Assembly: GCA_035041965.1 (NCBI GenBank)
Contig: JAPYMA010003045.1
Location: 124,001 to 188,000 of the forward strand
Reading direction: 5' to 3'
From: Anisakis pegreffii
Taxonomy: Eukaryota > Nematoda > Chromadorea > Rhabditida > Anisakidae
Length of the DNA stretch: 64,000 nucleotides
The position numbers and the translations under genes are program-made. The notes beneath the pieces are model-generated. The model was given only the letters and a program-made list of their open reading frames with translations. It made no database searches and was not told where the DNA came from. This document shows, piece after piece, positions 37,067 through 49,000 of this stretch (the stretch's first letter is position 1; each line of letters opens with the position of its first letter).

Positions 37067-40000
37067 CCGTTATAAGGCCTGACAGCTTCTGCAACTATAT
37101 CGCAAATAACATCGAGTTCCTCTCGCCGACGTCTCACCTCTTGTCGCAAATCCGCACTCAATTCTGATGGTGAACCATCAAGTATTGTTTTCACTGAAGT
37201 ATACATCGAATAGACATCCATTGCTATAGTTATCCCAATGGCAGCATGTGCCACTACATTGGCCTGAAACAAGCAGTTCTGTACTTTCAAGCCGACTTCT
37301 CGCAATCTCTTTCCATTGAATAGGAAAATTAAAAACATCACAAAACAAAAAATGACTGCATAAACGTTCACAGAAATAATTGGTGAAGAGGCTCAACAGA
37401 CAAGAGGCGAAGCGTGATTCATGTTTAATTCTTGGGCTGAACAATCTGTCAAAAAAATTATACATGCAATATCATTGTCCGATTTTCATTTGGGAAAACT
37501 ACCGACGAAAATTATGTATCTTTACAGATTTTTAAAAGGATTGCGAAAATATGTACAACAGAATACGGAAGAAACTGGACGTGACTTTACAGCGAGAAAA
37601 CGCTAATGAACAGCGAATGATGTAAGGAAATGCAACTACGAAATTATGCATTTGAAGAACGATTATTCCAGCTGGAGACGAAAAATTTATGATTGTTCAC
37701 AGTGATAAACGAACCATAGTCGATGCTCTCCCAACATTCGTAGCAGCAGTACGGGCCGCTCTAGCACCGCCCTGAATCATTTCGGACAATCATTCAATTA
37801 TAACAACCAAAGAAAGACAAGCGTACAAATGTGGCTGAAGACGTAACATTGTATCACCGTACTAATCAAAAATTGGCCAAAATGGCCATAGACAGCAGAT
37901 TAGAATGGTAAGGCTGAGAGCAAAGCCACTACAACATTTCCATGTTTAAGCAGATTCGAAAAAGTTTCTCCAGTCAAACGCACATTTCGATTTCCCCAGA
38001 ATAATCGTTCATGAAAAATCTAATTCTTACGCAAACTGATACGTTAACCTCTAAAATACAAGGCTTGTGAACTGGAACCAGCTTTTTAACACAGCATACG
38101 ATCCGATGTTTAACAAAGGGTATGATATTCACAACAAAAGCTTAGTGAGTGAGGACTGACTCCAACCATAAATTTCTCACAAAAATCCCTCTACTGAATG
38201 TGAAACAGCGTTAAGTTATGATTTTGTCCTCAACACCTGACTGACCGTACTCATTCGACCAGTGAATCCCATAAAAACCTCTGGTCGTCGACTGCTTATT
38301 GTCAGATATTATCACATCGCGTTGTGATTTGTCGATAGACAGATATAGCAGAATGAGGCCAGTTTATTGCTTCGCAGGTTTAACTCATCACTTGACACAT
38401 TTCACCTTATCACAATACCGAACAATCAGTATTTTCAGCAGTTCAGAAATGAGTATCCTTTTGTTAACTGTGTTAGGACGGAATTTTGTGAACCTCAAAA
38501 GAACAACGACACCTTCCATCAACTGACTAACCCTTTTAGCGAATTGTCCTCCAGCTCGGGAAGCCGCCTTTGTGAATCCTCTAGCACCTGCCTGAAAAGG
38601 AGGTAGTGGAAAAATCGTCGGGAATATTGATGTAAAATGCATTTCAATTGGGTTATTCCAAACCCTATGTGGCCAAGAACTGAGACTTCTTCCAAAAACC
38701 AAGACATCAAAAAGTAGAACAAAACTGGACATGAACACGAGTGACTTCCTATTGATTGTGAGAAGATGCTAGTGAATTGAGAATGACATGAAACAGCATA
38801 ATTATAAAATTACGCATTTGCAGACTGATTGTTTCATTTGCGATAAAAATGTATTACTGTGAATAGTGATGAACGAACGACTCCAGTCGATGCTCTCTAC
38901 GCTTTCGCAGCAGCTGTACCGGTGCTTAGCACAGGCGCAAATGACTTTAGATCGGGGGTTGGCAACCCCGGTCCGCGGGCCAAAACTGGCCCGCCGACAA
39001 ATTTTTTGGCCCGCCAGATGAATTTGAGAATTTGATTTTGAATGGGTAAAGAACGAAAAGAAAAAAGGTTTTAAATTATTTAGCTATTACACTGAAGATT
39101 TTCAACACAGAGTTTCCAAAAAAGACGACTGACTGTGTCACCGACACATATTGGAAAGAATTCGTTTCTACGGAGACTAATCGGACAACCTCTAAAATAT
39201 AAGGCGTATGGATCGAAATCAGCTGGACACCGCAAGTTGCGAACTGGCAACTTTTACCCACATTTCCTCATCGTCCAAATATTAATTATTGATAGTGTTA
39301 ACTGTTGATCTTAACGATATTATGATTCTTAATATTAACTGTTAGTTAACAGTTTGAACATTAATTATTATAAATTATGATATCAACAAATATCACAATC
39401 GATATTGTCATTCTTGTAAATATTGATAATGTCATTTTCACCCTGACGACGATGTCACAATTGATAATGTTAGTCGTATAAAGATTGATAACGTATGCAT
39501 CCCATGTTCACACATATGTATTTTGTAAATTTATTTTTATCTCTCACATGTATATACATACATTCATGCATTTTCCCATACATATAATGCATCCTCGCAA
39601 TTGTCACATATCTTCCGTATACCAACACATCTTACTGTGTGTGACCTTATGTCAGCTGTTTTCAAACCTCCAAAATCTTATCATTTTTATATATAGCCGC
39701 ACCCCCAAATGTTCAATACCTCAACTGGATTGTTTGTTGTTGCTCAAACACACGTCAAGCTTTGTTTCTCAATCACAAGTTAAGATTCGTTCGTTCATCA
39801 ATCCTCGACTATATTTCTGTCAGTTCGATTCATCATCCCGTTCTGAACAAATATATTCTGCGTAAAATATTAGTTCGATGTCTAGTGGTATGTTGGTCCG
39901 GTTATTGAAAAAAAACCTCTGGCCGTCGATCGCTTAGCAATTACTGATGTTAGGAACCGACAGATGTTTTTCGGTGGTCCCTGACCGAATACCCTGTCGG

Positions 40001-43000
40001 GGATCACCAAACATCGGTGGCCATAAATAGGAAATTTTTAGGCATCGGTCGATTGTCGATCGGTGGTAACAGAATTTCAGTTTGGCGAGGCCCCCGACCG
40101 AACAAGCCCTTTCGGTTGCGGTCTTGGGTCACCGAAAACCGGGATCCGCCAGAAGTGGACATTGTTCGGTTTCGGTCGGTTGCACCGAAATTTACTGCTC
40201 GCTTGACACCGACCGGACAAGCTTTTTCGAATGCAGTCAAGATCCTCCGACCACGACCGCGTCCGAAAAAAATTTCGAGGGTCGCCGAATTTCGGTTTTT
40301 TCGACGGTACTAGAAATTTCGTCGTACAAGTCTCACGATGTATATTTCTCGCCTTTTCACCGCACAACATTCATCATTTGAAACGTAAATTTCTGGAAGC
40401 AGCTTCATGTTAACCAGAGACAAAATTTATTAACATGTTAAAATGCAGTATATTAGAGAGATTTTTGAAATTTCACCGAAAGAGTAATGTTAAATTTAGA
40501 AACTTTACTGGTCAAATTATATCATTACGATTGAAAACAGTACTGTTCGTCTTTTTGTCATGTCATTTTTACAGAAATGAGTAGACAGTCAACCTCGTAG
40601 TGTGACAGTGTTGTATTAGTAGAGGTAAGGTGCTTTGACGAATATTATCAAAAATTATTAATAATTAGATAAATTGGACTGTTAACGGTTGTTTACCTTC
40701 TCCTGATTATCATACAGTTACCAAAACTGTATGATAATCAGAAGAACATAAACAACCATTAATAATGTTCGTCGGGAAGCGAGATCCCCGTCTAGTGGCC
40801 TACTTCGTATCAATTCATTTAAAGCACTGACAGAGCACACGGCAGGGGCTAAAAGTGTTCATCTTGTGGTGACCATTCATAAACGAGGGATTTGTTTGCC
40901 ATCGAAACTGGGCCGTGTTCGGTGGCACCGAAACTTGTTCCTCGTTTGCCTCCGACCGAACAAGCGTTTTCGGTTGCAGCCGAGAGTCAACGAAAATTCG
41001 ATGGCCACCGACAGGCAATTTTTGAGCATCGGTCGGTTGTCGATCGGAGGTAACTGAAATTCGGCTTACCGAGTCCCCCGACCGAACAAGGCCTTTTGGT
41101 TGCGGTAAGAGGCCACCGGAAATCGGTCGGTAATTATCGACTGAATTTTCGGGGGCCCTCGCGGTTCGGTGTCCACCGACCCGACTCTACATAGGATCAC
41201 AACGTGTTCTCTTTTCTCGGAAACCAGATATAACAAAATGAGGCCACTTTATTGCTTTGCAACCTTGATTTCTTCCTCTACAAGTGTTGTCTTATCACAA
41301 CACCGAGGAACCAGTTCTTCCAGCAGTTCAGAAATGACTATTCTTGGAAGCTGAAGGATTTTCTATACTGAGTCAGGATGCAATTTTCCATAACTTGAAA
41401 AACAACAACAGTTTCCATGAGCTAACTAACATTTTTAGCGAATTGCGCACCAGCTCGGGAAGCTCCAGTTGCGAATCCTCTAGCACCCGCCTAAAAATGA
41501 GATGTTGCAAGAAGCGTTGGATATCTTGATCTAAAATGCATTCTAATTGGGTTTTTCATAACTCTATGTGGCCGAGAAGTGAAGCTGCTTTCAAAAACGG
41601 ATACAATAAAACATTGAAGTGTGGAAAAGCCGTCAGTTCATAAATAAATATTCTTGGAAGCTGACTGATTTTGTAAACTATGCTACGATGCGACTTTGTG
41701 AATTAGAAGGAACAACGACAGCTTCGATACAATTTTGTGAACTTAGAAGGAGCAACAAAAGTTTTCATCAGATAACTAACATTTTTAGCGAATTGCGCAC
41801 CAGCTCGGGAAGCTCCAGTTGCGAATCCTCTAGCACCCGCCTAAAAATGAGATATTGCAAGAAGCGTTGGAAATCTTGATCTAAAATGCATTCTAATTGG
41901 GTTTTTCATAACTCTATGTGGCCGAGAAGTGAAGCTGCTTTCAAAAACGGATACAATAAAACATTGAAGTGTGGAAAAGCCGTCAGTTCATAAATAAAAA
42001 TTCTTGGAAGCTGAATGATTTTGTAAACTATGCTACGATGCGACTTTGTGAATTAGAAGGAACAACGACAGCTTCGATACAATTTTGTGAACTTAGAAGG
42101 AGCAACAAAAGTTTTCATCAGATAACTAACATTTTTAGCGAATTGCGCACCAGCTCGGGAAGCTCCAGTTGCGAATCCTCTAGCACCCGCCTAAAAATGA
42201 GATATTGCAAGAAGCGTTGGAAATCTTGATCTAAAATGCATTCTAATTGGGTTTTTCATAACTCTATGTGGCCGAGAAGTGAAGCTGCTTTCAAAAACGG
42301 ATACAATAAAACATTGAAGTGTGGAAAAGCCGTCAGTTCATAAATAAATATTCTTGGAAGCTGACTGATTTTGTAAACTATGCTACGATGCGACTTTGTG
42401 AATTAGAAGGAACAACGACAGCTTCGATACAATTTTGTGAACTTAGAAGGAGCAACAAAAGTTTTCATCAGATAACTAACATTTTTAGCGAATTGCGCAC
42501 CAGCTCGGGAAGCTCCAGTTGCGAATCCTCTAGCACCCGCCTAAAAATGAGATATTGCAAGAAGCGTTGGAAATCTTGATCTAAAATGCATTCTAATTGG
42601 GTTTTTCATAACTCTATGTGGCCGAGAAGTGAAGCTGCTTTCAAAAACGGATACAATAAAACATTGAAGTGTGGAAAAGCCGTCAGTTCATAAATAAATA
42701 TTCTTGGAAGCTGACTGATTTTGTAAACTATGCTACGATGCGACTTTGTGAATTAGAAGGAACAACGACAGCTTCGATACAATTTTGTGAACTTAGAAGG
42801 AGCAACAAAAGTTTTCATCAGATAACTAACATTTTTAGCGAATTGCGCACCAGCTCGGGAAGCTCCAGTTGCGAATCCTCTAGCACCCGCCTAAAAATGA
42901 GATATTGCAAGAAGCGTTGGAAATCTTGATCTAAAATGCATTCTAATTGGGTTTTTCATAACTCTATGTGGCCGAGAATTGAAGCTGCTTTCAAAAACGG

Positions 43001-46000
43001 ATACAATAAAACATTGAAGTGTGGAAAAGCCGTCAGTTCATAAATAAAAATTCTTGGATGCTGAATGATTTTGTAAACTATGCTACGATGCGACTTTGTG
43101 AATTAGAAGGAACAACGACAGCTTCGATACAATTTTGTGAACTTAGAAGGAGCAACAAAAGTTTTCATCAGATAACTAACATTTTTAGCGAATTGCGCAC
43201 CAGCTCGGGAAGCTCCAGTTGCGAATCCTCTAGCACCCGCCTAAAAATGAGATATTGCAAGAAGCGTTGGAAATCTTGATCTAAAATGCATTCTAATTGG
43301 GTTTTTCATAACTCTATGTGACCGAGAAGTGAAGCTGCTTTCAAAAACGGATACAATAAAACATTGAAGTGTGGAAAAGCCGTCAGTTCATAAATAAAAA
43401 TTCTTGGAAGCTGAATGATTTTGTAAACTATGCTACGTGGAAAAGCCGTCAGTTCATAAATAAAAATTCTTGGAAGCTGAATGATTTTGTAAACTATGCT
43501 ACGATGCGACTTTGTGAATTAGAAGGAACAACGACAGCTTCGATACAATTTTGTGAACTTAGAAGGAGCAACAAAAGTTTTCATCAGATAGCTAACATTT
43601 TTAGCGAATTGCGCACCAGCTCGGGAAGCTCCAGTTGCGAATCCTCTAGCACCCGCCTAAAAATCAGATGTTGCAAGAAGCGTTGGATATCTTGATCTAA
43701 AATGCATTCTAATTGGGTTTTTCATAACTCTATGTGGCCGAGAAGTGAAGCTGCTTTCAAAAACGGATACAATAAAACATTGAAGTGTGGAAAAGCCGTC
43801 AGTTCATAAATAAATATTCTTGGAAGCTGACTGATTTTGTAAACTATGCTACGATGCGACTTTGTGAATTAGAAGGAACAACGACAGCTTCGATACAATT
43901 TTGTGAACTTAGAAGGAGCAACAAAAGTTTTCATCAGATAACTAACATTTTTAGCGAATTGCGCACCAGCTCGGGAAGCTCCAGTTGCGAATCCTCTAGC
44001 ACCCGCCTAAAAATGAGATATTGCAAGAAGCGTTGGAAATCTTGATCTAAAATGCATTCTAATTGGGTTTTTCATAACTCTATGTGGCCGAGAAGTGAAG
44101 CTGCTTTCAAAAACGGATACAATAAAACATTGAAGTGTGGAAAAGCCGTCAGTTCATAAATAAAAATTCTTGGAAGCTGAATGATTTTGTAAACTATGCT
44201 ACGATGCGACTTTGTGAATTAGAAGGAACAACGACAGCTTCGATACAATTTTGTGAACTTAGAAGGAGCAACAAAAGTTTTCATCAGATAACTAACATTT
44301 TTAGCGAATTGCGCACCAGCTCGGGAAGCTCCAGTTGCGAATCCTCTAGCACCCGCCTAAAAATGAGATATTGCAAGAAGCGTTGGAAATCTTGATCTAA
44401 AATGCATTCTAATTGGGTTTTTCATAACTCTATGTGGCCGAGAAGTGAAGCTGCTTTCAAAAACGGATACAATAAAACATTGAAGTGTGGAAAAGCCGTC
44501 AGTTCATAAATAAATATTCTTGGAAGCTGACTGATTTTGTAAACTATGCTACGATGCGACTTTGTGAATTAGAAGGAACAACGACAGCTTCGATACAATT
44601 TTGTGAACTTAGAAGGAGCAACAAAAGTTTTCATCAGATAACTAACATTTTTAGCGAATTGCGCACCAGCTCGGGAAGCTCCAGTTGCGAATCCTCTAGC
44701 ACCCGCCTAAAAATCAGATATTGCAAGAAGCGTTGGAAATCTTGATCTAAAATGCATTCTAATTGGGCTTTTCATAACTCTATGTGGCCGAGAAGTGAAG
44801 CTGCTTTCAAAAACGGATACAATAAAACATTGAAGTGTGGAAAAGCCGTCAGTTCATAATTAAATATTCTTGGAAGCTGACTGATTTTGTAAACTATGCT
44901 ACGGTGCGACTTTGTGAATTAGAAGGAACAACGACAGCTTCGATACAATTTTGTGAACTTAGAAGGAGCAACAACAGTTTCCATTAGATAACTAACATTT
45001 TTAGCGAATTGCGCATCAGCTTGGGAAGCCAATGTTGCGAATCCTCTAGCACCCGCCTGAGAATGAGATATTGCAAAAAGCGTTGGAAATCTTGATCAAA
45101 AATGCATTGTAATTGGGTTATTCATAACTCTATGTGGCCGAGAAGTGAAGCTGCTTTCAAAAACAGATACAATAAAACGTTGAAGTGCGGAAAAGTCGTC
45201 AGTTCATAAATGATTATTCTTGAAAGCTAAAATATTTTATAAACTGTGTTAGGATGCAACTTTGTATATCAGAAGGAATATCGACAGTTTCGATACAATT
45301 TTGTTAACATGGAAGGAGCAACAATAGTTTCCATCAGATGACTAAATTTTTTAGCGAACTGTTGTCCAGCTCGGAAAGACGCCGTAGCGAATGCTGCGGC
45401 ATTCGCCTGAGAAGCGGGTGGTGAACAAGCCGTTGCACATGTTGATATATCCTGTCTATGTTATTTGATGTTATATATGAGATTGTTCGATGATCTATCT
45501 GCTTTCACTGAATTCTTGTTTAAGCTAAGCAACGATAGATTAATCATCGTTGTCTTAAAAAAACCCTTAAAATCCTTAATTTTCCCATAAGCATCCAACA
45601 TTATTCGTTTGCGCGTTTTGTTCCACCATGTTTAAATACACTTCCTCAGAATACTTTAAAATATGCCATAAAACGTGGTAACTTCAGCAAAATCCAACAT
45701 CCATTAGAAAATCCAATGAAGTTTTCCTTCTCCAGTTATAGGGGCGACAATGTCACCATATTCCATTCATGCTGAACACCTCCCTCGCTAAAATGAAACT
45801 ATTTACCAGTCGATATTCGCTTCGTCCTCGGATTAGTTTAGACATTTTGATTTGTCAACTGTTCAACTCCAACTCTACTACTGCCCCAGTTTGTAATTTG
45901 TTCTGTTAGAGCAACGGTTTTCAACCTTTTTCGCTGTGTGGACCCCTAGAAAATTTAAAGATGCCCTCGTATGCCTACCTTACCTCGCATACTCTCCCAC

Positions 46001-49000
46001 ACTCCCCACTCACTCCTCCTATCGCACCCACTCTCGCATCCCCTCTCACCCCACTCTCTCGGACCCCCCGGGGCTCCACGGACCCAAGGTTGAGAAAGCA
46101 TGTGTTAGGAGAATGGAAAATGCTGATAGATTTACTCCCTTGGCCCTTCATTTGGAGCACCTTCCAGTGGTCTCAGGATGAAGCAAGTGGTCAGTCAGAA
46201 TTGATCTTGAGTCTGAAATACTTCAGACACCTTGAATAGCCAACCCTTTAGCTTCATTATGCACAGTTCATAATTTGTCAACACTTCCTTATTGATACTG
46301 TCGACATTTTCCCAGTTAAACCGTTTCTTTTCGATATTTTCCCGGTTGGAGAAATTTTTGCTGACACCTTTCCACGTAACCATTCGACAAGTTGTTTTTC
46401 CAACAGCTTAACGCTTGTCCTGATGCATTGCACGATAACACAATATATTTCAAATTACTTTGTCAGAAAGATGCAGAATTCAAAAGGAATGCAATAAGTA
46501 CCAATAAAAACGAACCAGTCCTCCCTTAGCGAAACTTGTAGGAAACGTATCCTTTTCCTGCAACAAAATGAGTGATGCTAAAAGAAACGACGTTTAGGGC
46601 TGGACAAATCGTAGATTGCATGTAAAATATCTGACAATTTCGCATCAGATGCGTGTGGGGTTTAGCCTTACCTAATCAAGCTTAAACCTCAACCTGTGCG
46701 ACCCTAATTCAGAGTCTGAGTTGTGCGCTAACTCTTGCTGTCAGGTACTTCGCATTCATTTACGGTGCTCAACCGCCTGTCTTCCTCAGCAGGGAACAGT
46801 GATCTTAAAGTCCTAGAATGACGACCGCCTTCAGCCATTGTTGAGATTTTCAGCTATGTGCTTTAAAATATTTCCATCACATGAACTATTAGTCGTCATC
46901 CATCAATGAGGTTCTCTGAGCAAACAATCTATCTTCACTCATGATTGCATTTTTTACTTTCTTTGACACTTTGCTGACTTTTACACTCTGACATTCATTC
47001 TATTATCCAAGATCGTTCATTATTCAGCTTCTTCAAGAAATCAGCCGCTTTCATTTGAATCGTTTTCGCAACTCTTGCGTTTAGCTTCATTTTCAGTTTG
47101 TAAAATATAATTATTGTTCATCACAATAGGAAAAAGAAAGTTATTATCGAATGGATATATTTCTTCAGTTAAGAGTTGAAGATGATGTGAACTGGAGAGG
47201 TGAAAAGAGAAGGAAATGTTGCATGTATTTGAGGATTGTCGACAATGAGAACAAAATGAAATGTTTCAGAGCATTTCAGAGAACTTGCTGTCTTTAGCGG
47301 GAGGCAGTGGTCTTAGCGGGGTAGGCAGGACGAAATTGCTGATGTTGTCCTCAGATGAGTGTACATAATCCATTGTGCAAAACTGTACAGAGCATTGTCC
47401 ACTGAAAGTTGCAAGCACCATACCCAATAAGTGCGCTTTATTCACGATGATTCAGCGTCAAAGGGCAACCCCGGACAGTGTTATTCTCACGAAGGAATCA
47501 GGTCTTACAAAGCGCTATGATGACTAGAGATTCTAGTATTCTTTCTTATTCACATCAAACAATCCTACGTCTCTAGATGTTCCATATACTGTTTTAAAGA
47601 TGGAGATTTCTTTTTCAGATTTCCAACTGAGTACGAACGAAAATGTGATCCATTGATTTTCTATAAAACTCCACATGAACAAGTACTCATTATTTAATGA
47701 AATTTTGGAAAACTGATACCGTTGTCATTGTTTCCATCCGTCTCCTTGCGGCTTCTGTCGTAACGGCACTCACCTGAAACATGTCCTCATTTTGAGTTGC
47801 AGTAATTTGTAAAACCACGGGAATTGGTCGAATCGCAGAGTAACTAAAAGGTTCTTCCATTCAAAATTGTGACATTCTACAGGCACTGCTCACCTTTATT
47901 TCCGATCAACAACAGATAGCTCATTTTTATGCTAAAAGATGGGACAGCAAAATAGAGTATCGCGAAAATAAAGGTGGAGAATGAATTATGACTGTACCGC
48001 AAACAAATTACAAGCAACTACTGATTACTGTCTTTGATTCAGCAAGTAATACGGTATCAAAGCATCTCGTGGCTTTTAGTTCTACAAGCTCTTTCAGTTT
48101 TACAATCAAAACACCTCGTGTTTTAGTTCTACAAGCCTTACAGGCATAGTTTCCTTGTTCGGTCCGCTCATGTGGGGAGATTTCGATTGGTCATATGAAG
48201 AAAATATTTGAATTATTTTGCTCAGCTTTACGAGTGTCACTGTAAATGCATGATCCCTATTTTTAAGAATTTCAAAAGAATCATGATAATAATCGAACGA
48301 CCAGCTCCGTTCCTGTGATTATCTGATAGACGCGGTTCAATTCGTCGATCTGTTCAGCATCTCTTTCAAGAAGACGTCTTACTTCATTTCTCAATTCGTT
48401 GTCCTTCGTACATTGAAAGATGTCTGTTCCGATTACGACGCCCGCCGCTACACCGCCTGCATCGAACAAAAACAAAGTCACTGTTTGACTTCTGGAACAC
48501 TTCATCTCATGAATCTAATCAGCAAAAAAGGTATTCTAATGTATGTTGAAGTAGTTTACTATCTACCAATTTCTAGGGGTTCGCAAAAAAATTAATCATC
48601 ACACTGTTAATGTCAGTAAGGGAATAAAAACAGAGGAAGACAAACCAGCGGCCGCTAATGGTGTAAAAGCAACAAGACCGGCTATGGAAGCTAACCCAGC
48701 TGCAACGCCGACCCCGCTTCCAGCAAAAGTTGAGATTGCACAACCTTTCTTCATTCTATCACCCTCAAATATTCACCACGGTCACAAAAATAACTCACAA
48801 TCAGTTGAATCTTCATATTATTCAAATATTGTAAGATATCGAATGAAATGAGCAGTTAAAATGAAATGGTCAGTAAAAATCATGCGTCGGTAGGTCTATG
48901 CGTTCATGATAATGTAATGGGATGTCGGGGACAGGGAAAGCCGGGGACTAAGTTTCGTGGACCAAGAAAACACTTTCAGCTCAAAAAAGTCAGAGACGGG

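Noticed and set aside
36576..37082. Histidine-rich plus-strand ORF (HLHRHKTHLHRYE)
   Set aside because: It is the complement of the 21-bp repeat. The minus-strand frame continues an ApoL-like C-terminal exon and is the better reading.
40004..41057. ORFs of about 60-100 residues in the CGGTCGG blocks
   Set aside because: Repeated sequence open on both strands; no conserved protein features.
41619..44745. Repeated plus-strand ORFs of 86-108 residues (MWKSRQFINK...) as a tandem gene family
   Set aside because: They are shadows of the 350-bp repeat, start with a GTG, cross the minus-strand exon and its splice sites, and have no independent support.
46195..46383. Minus-strand ORF as an extra ApoL-like exon
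   Set aside because: No acceptor/donor pair in a usable phase and no similarity to the other ApoL-like exons.
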